Below are positions 45,081 to 58,775 of a DNA stretch of 64,000 bases, piece by piece. The translations under genes were made by a program, and so were the position numbers. The first letter of the stretch is position 1; each line of letters starts with the position of its first letter. This DNA comes from Bactericera cockerelli. Lineage: Eukaryota > Arthropoda > Insecta > Hemiptera > Triozidae. The notes under the pieces were generated by a model, which saw only the letters and a program-made list of their open reading frames with translations, was not told where the DNA came from and did not search any database. The stretch lies in NCBI GenBank assembly GCA_024516035.1, contig CM044957.1, positions 24,431,928-24,495,927 of the forward strand. The letters are read 5' to 3'.

Positions 45081-45322
45081 TTTAAAATGAGGAGTGGTAT
45101 TGATATTATAGGTAGGATTTGGTTTAAAGATAGGTTGGCTTTTTGTTTCAATACAAAATTTACAAATATAATTATTGTACAAATAGTCAGAAAACTATTA
45201 ATTAACGTATAACATGAATCCAAATACAAATAATTTCAGTGTAGCCTAAGTTTAACATGTCGAAGAATTCTTTTTAACAATACTGAATCACAAATTACTG
45301 AGATCACAAGCTGCGCACCTGG

Positions 45323-46403
45323 CTAGCGCCGCATGATTTCTTCAATGCTGAAGCCATGCTTCTTAGGAGGCGGCGGAGGTGCAGGGGGTTCTTCCTCCTC
45401 CGGGTCTTGGCTTGCCTTGCCTCCAGCCCCCGGGAGTACTTTACTCTCACAGGAGAAAAGTGTGCTGCTGCGAATATCTGGTGGCTCCGGTAATTTTCTT
45501 TGGAAAATACCGGTGGAACTATTCTGCTCGCTCGCTGCTGCTGCTTGTGCTATTAAATCACGACGAACTTTCAGTTTAGGTTGAAGATCTGGCGGGCGCA
45601 TTGTATAAGATATGGGGATATTAGAGATATCTTGATGATGGCATCTGGTAGAGTTTGGGGACGGTGTTCGACGTCTCAAGGTTGACGGTGATTGTCTTCT
45701 AAATATGGGAACAGGAGATGGCGACTGGTGACGGTAGATGCGCACTGGAGAATGAGATTGGTTGCGGTAGAGCGGCAGTGGCGAGGGGGACGCTTGGCGA
45801 TACATGGGAGAGTGGTGCCGAAACGGAATGGAGGAGCTATGAGCGGGCTGAGGCGATTGTGAATGTCGGCGGTATATTCCGATGGGGGAGGGAGACTGAT
45901 GTCTGCGGAAGAGAGAGATGGGAGAGCGGGAGAGAAGAGGAGGAGAAGGGGTGCGCGAGCGGGAGCGTCGCCCCATCAGGTCTCCTGCTTCTAAATCCCG
46001 CTCTTCAGAGGGAGTTCTCTCTATTTCTATGTCCTCCGAAGATTGACTACCGGCGGGAGAAGGTGGGCGAGGGAGGCTATCTCTCTTGAGGGAACCTAAG
46101 GACTCAGCTAAGCTGCTGTCAGGTGGAACGTCACCTACAGCATGGGTCAAGGCATGGCGTCGCAGATCACAGTTACGACGGAATACTTTACCGCAGGAAT
46201 TGCACTCGTAGGGTTTATGGTCGGTATGAGTGAGGAGATGCGTCTTCAGATTGGATCTCTGGTTGAAGCTACGACTGCACACAGGACACTTGTGAGGAGA
46301 CTCCTCTAGGTGCAGGATCTTGTGCACAGCTAGAGTGCGGGACTGACAGAAGCCCTTGCCACACTCCCCACACTTGAAAGGTTTTTCTTTCGAGTGGATG
46401 TAC
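45323..46403 (-). CDS. Odd-skipped family zinc-finger protein (bowl/sob type), last coding exon
   Basis: The exon encodes about 359 residues. An acceptor (TTTCAG) ends at 46404, the first base completes a split codon (phase 2), and the frame ends in TAG at 45323-45325. It starts inside the third finger region (YIHSKEKPFKCGECGKGF, ending LAVHKILH), then carries fingers HKCPVCSRSF...HLLTH and YECNSCGKVF...HALTH. Odd-family nuclear factors act in segmentation, gut and leg-joint patterning; the fifth, FRRNCDLRRH-type finger marks bowl or sob rather than odd itself. After the fingers come an acidic stretch, an Arg/Ser/Pro-rich region with repeated SPSPxxIYRRHSQ-like units (about seven) and a Pro-rich end. 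The terminal GFSIEEIMRR is an eh1-like Groucho-binding motif. The upstream exons are not in this window, so the intron exceeds 17 kb. The choice of bowl over sob is tentative. Confidence 0.88.
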
Positions 46404-49400
46404 CTGAAACAAGCAACGTATTGAAAGAACCATTAGTTTGAGCGTAAGAAAAGTTCTCGCAGGACTTGAGGATGTATTCTAATCGGACACAGAAACATAG
46501 TGAGATAAGAGCAAGACCAGAGGAGAGATGAAGGAGAAGGAGAAGCGGCAACACTGGTGAGGTGGAGTAAATATAAAACCGGTCCATGACTCCTTGAACC
46601 CAACTGGAGCTCAGCTTCTAAATCAGATAAATTGAATTTCTCTCTCATACATTATTAATCTCACAGACTATAAATATTCTACAGATTACGTCAAGTTCAC
46701 TCGCCCATTAATAGCAATCACCGAGCGATTGAAGAAATCATTTTTGTACTTGAAATATGACGATTATCCGTACAAGTTAATATTAACCCCAGACACAGCC
46801 CTTGCATTGTAAAATAGAACTAGGTCTTGTAATCGTTAAATTTAGAAATAAATTTCAATATTTACAATTAATAATGTTCGCAATCTCTGTGAAGGTTAGC
46901 CACACGTATAGAGTTTGTACAAGGCTTCAAGTCAGTCGTTGCTATAAGTTAATCTCGTGAAATATCTACCTACCACGGAGGTATGTCGCCCTCATTACAA
47001 TTTTTGAATTCCTTATTCCATTGTACTAAAGGAATTGTGTTGAATACATTACAAACCAGTTGTCCTCTAATATTCACGCAGTATCAGAAAGTTTAGTCCA
47101 GGAATTCTAATAATATAAAGCACTTGATTGAGAAAAAAAACATTTATACAGAATGTATGAGAGGCATTTGAAATTGGATAGAACCTCAGACTATTTTTCA
47201 TAAAATAAAAATTCTGTGCATCGCGATGAGATATAATTATGAGGCGATGAATTCTATATAAAAAAAAAAAAACATTACAAATAATAGTGAAAACTTGAAA
47301 AATGGTGTTTCTAAAATTTCTCTCATTGGAAATAATTGTATGTTTATTTTTATATCTTCTCATTTAACCTATCTTCTATCTGCAAAAAATACATGTACCT
47401 CTATATCTTACAATTTTCTTTCTCCGTAGCTGATCGGATATTCAATGTGGAGGAACTAGATCTAGATGATCTGAGGCAGAACTTTACCGCAGGACAGATT
47501 TATATTATATTGCTTTAATAAAATTCCATAGCCTCGAGCTTAATGAATCCATTAGCACGCATGGTCAGCCATTAGGAGATCCGGCCAGATCTGAGTCAGA
47601 TGGTTCATAACATTTGAATCTCATCAGATTATGAAAGTTCATTCTACAATAATAGGTAGTTTGACATGGAGAACGGTTACAGTTGAGTATAAGTGTTTGA
47701 TGATTTGCATCTATTGTAATGGACAACTACCTACAGGTGGTGGGAATGGAAACAAATTTAGTTCATCCTCTAAGTCACCCCAGAGTTTCAAAGAGACAAT
47801 CTTTTAGCTTTGTATCACCATCACCAAATATAAATAAATAAATTACCTACAGGAAAACATTTCTAAAAGTAATTCTACTGAAGCTGTAATTTATAATAAT
47901 ATTCAGTGGAATACCTCCAGTAGGTATGTATGAGCATACCATCGTGTAGTTGACTCCTAATGGATTCCTGTATGCTTCTATAAAACGATTAAAATTTATT
48001 CATCACGGGTACCAAGAACCTACCTCCATAATGTTGAAGAGAAACAGCTCTGAGGTGGAGGGGAGGCAGTAAGTTCAGGTACTTATGAATACCTATCTAA
48101 AATTGATTTGAAGACCGGAAATCGGACATAATATTATACATGTAAAACATTGCCTGGAACATGTCCAACTTCTTTTTAATTTTATTATTATTCATGAATG
48201 GTGGAACAAGATTTCAATAGTTGGGGATTTTGATGTTGAAGAGAATTGCCATTCTTCTTCACGACTCATTCATTCTCTGCTGTTTTGAATAAATATGGGT
48301 TGGGTTGCCAAATTGATGGACTCAATTTAGCCCAAGGAGATATTCTGACTGCCCATGGTCTGACCACTTACTTCAAAACTATGCCACCTAGGGTGTCTTC
48401 AGCATCGCTTAGTGAGAAGGATTCAACTTTGTGAACAATGTTTTTAAGTGTATAGGTCAATAGATAAGTAGTTCACTATGTTAATATGTTTAATCTCATC
48501 CAAAGCTTTTCAATATAAAAGATTGACTTTCAAACTTATATACCATTGAAGAAATCTTCGACTTCAGTAACTAACACAGAAAATATCATTTACCTACTAG
48601 TAAATGCTTTACATAATATCATTTCCAATTTTATAGAAAAGTTCTTGCTTTTGTCACCTGTTTCAAATTTAGGTACCTACTCACACTACTCTTATACCTA
48701 CTCATGATGCAATGTGTAAGTACATATTCTATGTGTAGATATAATACAGTCATAATATGACTATAGTATATTATACTTGGAAAGTTCTATGAATAGCCCT
48801 CAGTAATGAACATGTTCCGCTGTGTTCAGCATGTTCTTCTTAAACATAAAACCAAAAATACAAGATCTTTTCAAGCTGGCAAGAATTTAAAAAAGTTGTT
48901 TTTGTAATATGCATACTTCCACCGCATAGGTACATAATATCTTATGTCTTCTAATTCTACAGAGTAATTGTATATACCAACATAAAACACGGAGCAGTGT
49001 TAAGATCTTTTTGCAAATAATTACAACGCAGAATTTATTCCATCTACCGAACATTAATGATCATCATACACGTCCAGGCACAATCTCGCCAGATAGTTTA
49101 GTAATTCATTTCCAGACTAATTGAGAAGACCCCCCCCCCCCCGCATATAATACTGCCCTGAGCTTACTGCCTCTTTGCTTTGAATTTTTGCCAACCTGTT
49201 ATACTTTTAATTACGTTCTCCGTATTTATTGCATTTTGAAATTTAATGGGTCGATGATAAACATTTTGAATAATTCTGTTATACTCTGTTCAAGTTTTAA
49301 GCTTCATGTAAAGGTTTGGTTTACAGGTATTTCATACTCTGGTTTGCCAGCTAACTGAAACTAGCTCTCCAAATTTCCAACTTCGTAAAAAAAAATTAAA

Positions 49401-50209
49401 TATCTATAAATTTAAATGTTTTTTTTTTAAAGTCAGATATGTATGAAGGTAGTTTTCTCTGTATAAACTATGCTTATGTAAAACGTTTTTCTACACACAA
49501 AAAATCACAACACATCTGGTAAATAAAAGATTGATATTCCGCAGTGTCATGTCATGGCACATCCACATCTCACAACCATTTGAGGGCTATTACAAAAAAA
49601 CGGACTTATATCGCCAGTTAATGCGAGGCTTATAAGCCGTCCAATTAGTAAGTCAAGCTTCTCGGCATCTTAAATACATTTCCGTACAACAATAAGGTCC
49701 ATCACAACAAGAAATCATAAAAAAAGAATAGTGAGATTTTAAGAATAGCCTCTGGAAAAAGTTTTTTAGTTTTGGAGACTAGACTCAGAAGCTTATTAGG
49801 GTTTTAGGTTCAATATACTTAAACATAATCTGGCTCCTGATCTGGCTACTAGAGTGTACCGGTTACTAGTTGGAGTTAAAAACAGGTATGCTTCCAGTTT
49901 CATTTAATTTGGAATTTTATGTGTTTTATGGATTTAAATATATATATTAAAAAGTTGCTTTAGACTTCTAGGTCTACGATACATTCCGGATGTGAGAAGG
50001 TTACAACACCGTCTTTCTTCATTTGAATGGGGGCGTGGAGCATTCGAAGAATTTTTGGAGGTCGTTTCTTCTCATGTTCTTTGAAAATTATTCTATTATG
50101 AACGCTATAGAATTTCCTGATGAAAGTTATTAAGGAGCATGTCTGTATCTCCATTGAACAGATTGTACAGAATGTACATAATACAACCATAGTCCCATAA
50201 TGATAACTT
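46404..50209. other. Probable intron of the odd-family gene; no clear gene
   Basis: At 47416-47517 (plus strand) an acceptor-like TTTCTTTCTCCGTAG is followed by an open stretch DRIFNVEELDLDDLRQNF, ending in TAA with AATAAA overlapping it. It looks exon-like but no partner exon was found. An open frame at 48246-48434 (YGLGCQIDGLNLAQGDIL) has no known domain. A run of about 14 C occurs at 49131-49142. Confidence 0.4.
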
Positions 50210-50219
50210 CCATCCAGGC

Positions 50220-50785
50220 ATGAGAAAATGAGACGAGACTTCTCGTCTATAGTAATTTATCGAGACGAGACGGAGAACTTGTCTCGTCTAGTGGAATACA
50301 CCACGAGACACGAGACTTTTACTAGTATTTTTACTTAGTACTTGCATTTTTATTTGTACTTACACTTGTATATGTATTTGCACTTCAAGATGGACGTGCA
50401 CTTGTACTTATACAATGTACTTACATGTACTACCCTACTTTTACTTGTACCCTTTCTTGGATTCGGATTGGCTGTAGGGTAGGGCTGTTGTATTGGAAGT
50501 TGGAATAAAAGATTATTACTATCGTTAAGCAGAGCTTTCCTATTGAAAAATTCACCTATAAATTTTTGCATTGGGGCTAGAATATCTATAAAAAAAAAAA
50601 CCGTTTCTCGGATGATAAAGGAACTTTGAGAGGAATGTACCAACCTTTTTAAATTATTGATAACAATTTAAATAATACACATTAAGCTAGTTACAGTGGT
50701 TATAATGAGACGAGAATTTTGGTTACCGTGACGAGACAGTCATTCTGTCGTCTCATGATTTTTTCACGAGACGAGACATGGTAAT
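50220..50785. repeat. Two clusters of GAGACGAGAC / GTCTCGTCTC words
   Basis: Clusters at 50225-50315 and 50705-50780 carry GAGACGAGAC, TCTCGTCT and CACGAGAC in both orientations. Between them lies a stretch rich in ACTTGTACTTA words. The arrangement suggests a degraded element of about 560 bp with subterminal repeats, but I could not define its ends. Confidence 0.4.
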
Positions 50786-53436
50786 ATTCTGATGTGGTCG
50801 TTCGTGCCTTTCCTAAAGTTTTGCACAAGGTGTTCGAGTTTGCACTTCTCGAAAGCAAACAGACTGAATAATATTTTGTGTGATACAAGGTACAAGATAT
50901 GGGAAATTTCAAGAGCTATGCTGAAACCAGCAAAAACATTTACCCACAGAAGTATATTTGGAATGTTCTCTTTACTACACGAACCTGCTGTAGGTAAACT
51001 CAAATATCTTCAAGTGGCATTACCCAAAGTCGTAAAGTAGGTAGGTACATTCTTGAGTTTATTGCTCTTTACGGTTGATGGATTGTGATGCTGCCACTGT
51101 TTGGTTAGGGTGTGATTCCTTTTTAATTTAAACAGATCTAATAATCAAAGACTTATGTAGAAACCTACTGAATAAAGTATATATACTGGTGATAAATAAT
51201 GCGTAAAAGTAGAGTTATTCCTCAAATTAAAATAGGCTGGATTCTCCAGAACAATAAATTTGTGGAATTAGTAGGTAACCAGTTAGCAACAGCAGCTCTT
51301 GTGACTACAAAATATAATACTAACTACCTATGTCCAAGACAACATTTTCTACTTTTCATATTAGCTTTTAATTTATATTATAGCAGAGAAAATTCTTTCT
51401 CACGTTTATTTCATGTCAAGAGGAGGACAACTCCAAATTGAAACAAGACCATGAAGCAGATAATAAATACATGGTATGTAATATAAAATAACAAAAAAGT
51501 TATCTGAAATAATATACTCTCATTTTTTTAAAAACCTTTTTTGCAACCATAAAAAGAAGAAGAAAAAAGAACAATGGACGTTTGAAAACAACAAGAATAA
51601 AATTGTACTGAGCTGAGATGGTGTGTATAAAGATACATAGCAAACCGATGTAGGTATAAACTTTATCAAGAATTCACTTTAAAAAGAATATATTATTAAG
51701 TGTAGTTATAGGTATGTATAGTATGGCTGCTTGGAGTGGAAGAAAAAATACTTGTCGTATAGAGTAGTCACCAGGCACCATTTTAAAATGAAACAAGAGA
51801 TACAACAATATAATCTAATAGGTATTTACTGAAACGTCGAAAATCAGTCAAAGCAGGGTCAGTGTTTTGTGTCAGACTATTCCAGTCTGGCCCGTTACTT
51901 GTTTCATTTACCCTTTGATCATTGGGCAACACAGTTGTCCTATCTTTTCTGAAGAACTTTAACAAATAGTAAATGTTTAAAAAACAATAACATACTGATA
52001 GACTCATAATATTATTATGTACACATAGGTAGTACATTAGATAATATAGGTATGAACAATACAGGAACATACAATACAAAGAAAAGAGTAACTTGCTAAA
52101 TGAAACATACAAGTCAGGTCTTATAACTTAAAAACATATGCGCCCCTGGTACATTCTACATCATTAAACAACGGAAGTGTGATTGACAGGAGTCCGAATT
52201 GTTTTCTTCCAACTAAATATTTTTAAAATAAAATATAAACAGAATTGGAAAGGCAATTTCAGTGCCATAATTGGGCATATAAAGAACTCCAACAACAGAC
52301 TAATTTGAAAACATGGAGAAATTCTTCGAAAGACAAATATTTAAAGCTCTTCACAAATTCGATGAATGCCGAACACAACAAAACTTCCTTGAAGAACCTT
52401 AAACCTTGACAGTTCCATTTTTAAGCTTACTAATAATGACCTTATTACTCATTTTCCTTCGGAGTATCTTTCAATGGGAAGAAAGGTTGACAAACCAAAT
52501 AAAAAGAGATTTTGAATTAGGAAAAATATTCTGAGTGAGAACTAAAGTTTTGTATAATATAGTTTAGGGAAACCCTAAATTCCCCGTAGAGGAACTAAGG
52601 CGTATAATAAAAAGAATAGTTTCATTATTATGATTTTGCTCGACAAAGTTTGGAACTAACGAGCACTTCATTTATTCAAATTAGGAATACAGGAGTCAGA
52701 AGAAACACAATCACAAATTAAGGTCTGGTAAGAAAGAAGAAAAAATGATGAATTGGGGTTAGAAATCTAACAGGCAGTGAGAACGAAGGAATTTACATTC
52801 TAAATACAAAGCCCTCATAACTAATGCAAAGTATAGGTATGTAAGGGAACTTGATCTTCTTAAGAAGGTTCGTTAAGGCAACATTTATCTTTCTAGTAAC
52901 ATTAAAACTTCTCGCCTCAAATAATAATCCTCAATTTTAATTCTATTTTTAAATAAGATTATTATTAATTTAGAGTCACCGATCACTTTGGCCGGCTAGA
53001 ATTCAGTATCAACTTTGCTGAATAAGAGATTCACATAGTCAGTTGTGGTTTAGGTACTGAATTACTTAATAGGAACTGGTTCTGCTTGAGTTATATCAAG
53101 TTAATCATAATAATACAAAATTGTCTTTTATAAGATGAAAAGCGTGGTATAGCAATGGATTCTATGTAGGAATCAATCTAGTAAATATTTGTGTGTGTCT
53201 TTGTGTGTATGTTTGTCCTTCTTGAACTCGAGAACCACAGTCAAGTCGGATTGATCTGAAATTTTGCATGGTTAAAGAAGAAGTTAACATCAACAAAATT
53301 TATGTTTCTGAAACTTACGGTTAACGAGTTATAGGTCAGATCATAGGGATATTAGCCAGGACGGCCTCGAGAATAAGGAATACAGTTTTTTTTGCGTTTT
53401 TCTATATTTTCTTGAGATACGGGGTGTGGTGGGACT
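50786..53436. other. No gene seen
   Basis: AT-rich DNA with short domain-less open frames. A TGTGTGTCTTTGTGTG-type repeat opening, then GGATTGATCTGAAATTTTGC, occurs near 53190-53275. Confidence 0.45.
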
Positions 53437-53517
53437 TTATGGACACACTGTATAATAGTCCATGGGGCGCTGACCCCACCTTAAAATATTTGCATCTAGT
53501 TGTGGGACACCCTGTAT
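53437..53517. mobile_element. Partial copy of the MITE found at 61.45 kb
   Basis: AAAATATTTGCATCTAGTTG followed by TGGGACACCCTGTATA matches the right end of 61448-61603; the GTCCATGG block is also shared. The left terminal repeat is degraded. The interval 54716-54735 has one more trace of the same end. Confidence 0.5.
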
Positions 53518-56500
53518 AAGTACTTAACTACCTATGCCAGATTAATAATGTCATCAACATTATGACGACATTAAAAAACACGGTTCACGAATACACAAAA
53601 AGTAGATAGGTATTTAAAACAGTAAAGGATAATTGTTTAGTACCTATATACAATTTTTTGTAAAGTTACAACAATCATGAGAAAATACAAAACAAGACAT
53701 TCTTGGAAGTGGGCAAATCCTACACAATGAAATGATTAATAGCACTAGAAACAGTAGATAGAAGTCGTGGCAGTGACATGTGGGGCGTTCAGTAGAACCA
53801 ACAATAGTACCTGAGCTAGACCATGAGGATACAAAAGCAGAATAATAAATAGAACCAGTCATCGTTCTGAAGTTACTTGTATGTTTTGATTTACATACAA
53901 AGGTTTTGGTCCTCTGTGAATTGAAGAGTTTCTTGACAGTAGCCCTGACCACCTGGTGACTTCCTGAAAGGTCTGGAACATCATGTTCTCAATGGTTATG
54001 TCTATAAAGGTTCAGCATTATCTTTATGAGTAATGGTTATATGCAAAAAAAAGAAGTTAAAAGGAAATACCTATTTACAATGCTTCATCAAATAAGCAAA
54101 ACCATAATTTATTCCAAAAGTTTAAATATAAGAACAGATTACCACAAACTATAACTTAATTTGAGTCAACCGTTTACCCAAATGTTGAAATGAGGTAAAT
54201 TGACAGCCACTTTAGGTGAATCACCCGGTTTATAAAATGTTCACATGACAAAACTTTAAGCTTGGATAGCGAGAAGATTACAAGGCCAGACCAAACGTCC
54301 CACACAGAGCTTGATATTGGAATAATTATGCTTTATTGTGTAGATGTGTGGACAGCAAGCCCAGGACGCAGAGCATTGTATGTAAATTCCAAGTTGTGTG
54401 TTGCACAATGACAGAGTCTTGTTCTGGAATTGCTTGCTATCGACAACCTAATCTACTGCACAGAAGACATCATTAAGAATTCTAATCCAACACGCATGGC
54501 TTTGCACTACATGAAAGAAATCAGACTTCATCTTGATTAGCTACAAGAATTATTGGAGATTTTAAAGTCATTTAACAAGATAAGGTACTTTTTTACTGTG
54601 TTCATACAGTGATCTCGCTTAAATCAGTAATAGTAGCAATGATACCATCTTGAATTTCTGACTCAATGTTCAAGTTTGGTTTTCTTTATGAATGAATCAA
54701 CTAGAGTCGAACACTAGTCGTGGGACACCTTGTGTAACACTTTCGATTCTAACAACGATTTTAAAAAATAAAATATTCTGCTCATCAGTCTAAATATTAT
54801 AATATCTGACCTGGTCGTATACAATAAGCTGTAACTAAGACATTACATGAAACATATAATTATATAAAATGTACCTACTCAGTGGTAATTAAATATTTTC
54901 ATACCCATAGATAAATATTCATATTTAAAATGTGTAATGTACTGTGAATAATCAATAATTGTACGAGTTTATTTTAAGCTTGGATACTCATTAAATTTAA
55001 TGCTACCAGGTCTGAATGAAAAGAATTCTAACCTTAAATTGGTTATACACATACGTTTGAAATGACAGGTTTTGCAACGTCCTTATTGATAGTTGATGGT
55101 TATGGGTTTGTGAGATAGCGATACCTGTGTATAGAAAATTTACAGTTGCAAATTGCAATCTACTTTTTCTTTCACTTAGAGTTGTATGTATTCGGTGAGC
55201 ACAGTGCTCGCTGCTGCTATAGCAATTTATGAAAAGGTTTCGTTAAGTTGTTGAAAGTTGCTACAGGATTACTAAGGTGACCTGGTAGTTTCTGTAGATT
55301 AGTCAGACTAAATTATTTCTGCTATTTTGCTTCTATAGCTTTAATTTGCATATGCGATGCTGTGATATTAAAGGAAGCCATTTTGTTATTTGTTTCAATG
55401 TCTTTGCAAAGTCGGCTTGGAGAAGGTTTTAACTCTAATGGATTGATCATGGTGAGAAGATAATAAACTTCCATGTCAATAGTTATGAAAGAAAATATCT
55501 GACGAATACTAATGGACGATTCGGATTCAGCTTGAAGACAAGATTAAAATAAGGTACCAAGTAACTCAAGAAATATTGCATGACTTCTGATTATTATTAT
55601 TACTCATTCGATGTCGAAAAAAAAAATACTCACAATTTATAATGTATAAAAAAGTAACTAAACTAAGCACTCTTATTATTTTATTTAAGAGCCCCTATTC
55701 ATCTAGAAATTCTATCATGAAAACAGAGAAAACATTTAGAAAAGTCATCCAACAGTTCCAAAAAAATTGAGGAAATTGCCTTGAAAAATCGCAAGATTTC
55801 ATTACTGCACAAACTAATCAGATAAAAAATATCTGTAAAGAGATATTTACAAAGAAAATCAGAAAATTAACCTTCAAATAAAATTTAGGAAGTCATATTT
55901 GTGCCAATAACAATGAGGTAGATCTTTAAAATGGAGGATTGGCTCACTCACTAACGTTGATTCGAGTTCTATCCTCCTTTCCCCATTATCAATTGTCTAT
56001 TAAAACATGTCCAGAGAATTGATGTTTCATTCAAATGACAAAGTGTCACGCGTCGAAGTACCTGTAACAGTTAAATATGGATAATTTATGATTTAACATA
56101 AAATCTAGATTTCGTGTCAGCAACACCTTCAGTACATCTGGGTACAGAGTGTCGTGGAAAGCAAATGCATTATCTTGCCTATTTTCCTGTCAGATAACCT
56201 ACATAAAGTGCTAAAGAACAACGAAAAATCTAATATGTTATCCTGTGTTGACCACTCCATTGAGTTCTATTCTATTTTGCATCCCACTATCCGCACTAAA
56301 TTTTCTTTTTCTAGCACTCATTTGTTTCAGTGTTATCTTAAGCAAATGCTACGGGTCGAGTCGTTAAACGCAGTATGCTAATGCTAAGCCACTTTACAGT
56401 AGTGCATAATCACTTTGAAAATAACTGTTTTCTGTGAAAGCACTAGAAGTAGTAAAATCCAATCATAAACCGTCCAAAACATGCCCGTTATGAGTTGGCA

Positions 56501-56796
56501 TGGAGTACAGTTAGTTATACCAACTAGTTGCTAGTAAGTAAGTACAAATTATTGGCAAATCCAGATGAATGCCTTGCCAGAGCTACCAACACATGGGTGA
56601 CACACTGTGCAATACCGGCTGCTTGAGATCAACTTGAGGTATCCCAACAGCAACTACACAACTACTTGTCAAAGCTGAAAGGGTACTGCAACAACCAGGA
56701 GGTAGCAGACTTACCCAGCATGCCTCGAGTGCTCTACACAGTAATATTTGCGTACCTGTATGAATTTCAATACTATCTACTTAATAATAAAATTAA
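53518..56796. other. No gene seen
   Basis: AT-rich DNA, nothing supportable on either strand. Confidence 0.5.
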
Positions 56797-57176
56797 ACAG
56801 GGTGTCCAAGTTTTTTTATATAAAAATTCATAATCAACTCCAGGAGAAATTCTAAGACTAAAATATTCTTAGATAATTTTTCGAATTACCAAAAAAAAAT
56901 CACTTGAAAAAAGTTTTCACCTGAAGAATACACTTGTATTTAAGTAAATAAGTGAAAATGGTCCTCATTTGTATTGTAATTATCAATTAAATTTCCCGAG
57001 TATATAATATGTAATACCAACTTTTGTTATCTATTTGCATTCAAAACTGAGTTATTATTTTGTTCGTATCTCCGTTAGACAGCATTTTTCGAAAAATAAT
57101 CTGACATTAGAGTCCTGAAATGTCCCCTAAAATTGATTCTGAATTTTTCGAAAGAAAAAAAACCTGGACACCTTGT
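56797..57176. mobile_element. MITE, about 380 bp, with 21-bp terminal repeats
   Basis: The left end ACAGGGTGTCCAAGTTTTTT and the right end (inverted) ACAAGGTGTCCAGGTTTTTT differ at two positions over 21 bases. There is no coding capacity. No clear target duplication was seen. Confidence 0.6.
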
Positions 57177-57419
57177 GTACTGATGGAGTAGTTTTCCCGT
57201 ACTCTGCAAGGCTGAAGTAATCGAAGGTACCCAATGCGTGATTAGAATTTTAAACTATTGTTTGGTGCGTTGCAATCGACTTTTGGAAAAGGGTTCAATA
57301 CTTAGAATTTATTATACGAGATATGTATACTTCTTGAGAACTTAAAATTTGACTGTAGAAATGGTCGCAGCAAAGCTTCATATTTTGAACTTAAAATTTT
57401 CGTGTTTAGATTAAGACTA

Positions 57420-58013
57420 CACTGAGGCACAAAATTAGCGGAACGGGTAGTTTTTTTCTCGTATAACTTGTGTATTTCTTGTTGGACAAAAACATTTTTG
57501 ATATTTTTTTCTGATTGCGGAAATCACACAAAAATTGGTACAGAGATAGCAAAGACATGAAAGCCAATTTTTAAAATTGAATAAAGTACTTGTCACTGTC
57601 GGTCTTTCCCATACAGGGTGTAGAAAAAAACTGTTTTTCAATGATTTTTTTAAAATTCATTATTTTGGATTCAGAGGAATAGTGACGTGTCCATCAAGGC
57701 TCAACATTTTTGAGCCAAGAAAGAATGAGGATCAATACATAAAGCAAGACAATATTACTCTTAATCCAAAATAATGAATTTTGAAAAAATCATTGAGAAA
57801 CTGTTTTTTTGTACACCCTGTATGGGAAAGGTCGACAATGACAAGCACTTCATTCAATTATGAAAATTGGCCTTCATGTTTTTGCTATCTCTGTACCAAT
57901 TTTTGTGTGATTTCCTCAATTAGAAAAAATATGAAAAATGCTTTTGTCCAACAAGAAATACACACGTTATATGAGAAAATACCTACCCGTTCCGCTAAAT
58001 TTGTGCCTCAGTG
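57420..58013. mobile_element. Fold-back MITE, 594 bp, 252-bp arms
   Basis: The arms 57420-57671 and about 57762-58013 are inverted copies of each other with a spacer of about 90 bases. The ends are CACTGAGGCACAAA, flanked by TA on both sides (57418-57419 and 58014-58015), as in Tc1/mariner-type insertions. The arms have diverged at roughly one base in eight. The frames inside both arms are mirror images and not genes. Each arm also contains an ACAGGGTGTAGAAAAA or matching inverse block, so a CAGGGTGT-type MITE end is embedded in the arms. Confidence 0.85.
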
Positions 58014-58231
58014 TATTTATAAATTTGAAAATTCAGAAAATAATTTAAAAAAATTGAAAAAGTATTTTGTTTACTGTATAGATTACCAGTGACCACAAAG
58101 AGTTCTTATTGTGTTCACTGCATTTCTATGGTACATTGGTCAGGATGTTAACAGTTCATAGATTCAACTTCCCTTTATCTTTTTCAATATTGGAGGAGAG
58201 TCCAAGACGAGAAAAAAACAGAGAGAGAGAG

Positions 58232-58233
<2 letters not shown>

Positions 58234-58315
<82 letters not shown>
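58234..58315. repeat. (GT)n-(GA)n compound microsatellite
   Basis: About 20 GT units run directly into about 22 GA units. Ser-Leu and Thr-His frames through it are artefacts. Confidence 0.95.
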
Positions 58316-58319
<4 letters not shown>

Positions 58320-58775
58320 CGTTTCTTGTTTAAAGCGAGCACTAGGTCTTGTAGAGGAGCACAACTGAGCAAGAGCAAAATATATTATGTGGAATACAAA
58401 AGAAAACATTCACCACACAAAACACACTGGTTGCGAGCTCACTGTGCATTGAACATGCCCAGAGAGTCACGAGCTAGTCACCCAATAGGTCCGTGACTTG
58501 ACTGGTATCACTGCGAGTGTACTAAACATTATGCTCGAGAGTTAAAAGTTCAACATAAAAGTATCATGGTTTCACATATTATAGATTAGTATCATACCTA
58601 CTTATTATATTAACTATCTCCAGAGGGAAAAAATGCATCTACATACTGGCAGTACTGAAGTAGTTCTAAAGATAATTGAAATTTTTTCAAGGAAAACTCA
58701 ATTTTTAATTCATTATTATTTTAATTGATAAGATAGAATAATCATCAACTCTGGCGTAAGGATGAGCTTGTCTCT

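Noticed and set aside
45718..46089. Plus-strand frame rich in Gly-Glu-Arg opposite the odd-family exon
   Set aside because: Antisense of the Arg/Ser/Pro-rich coding region, caused by its GC-rich codons.
57435..58092. Three frames with similar His-Thr-Gly-Cys and His-Pro-Val-Trp segments
   Set aside because: They read the two inverted arms of the fold-back MITE in opposite directions.
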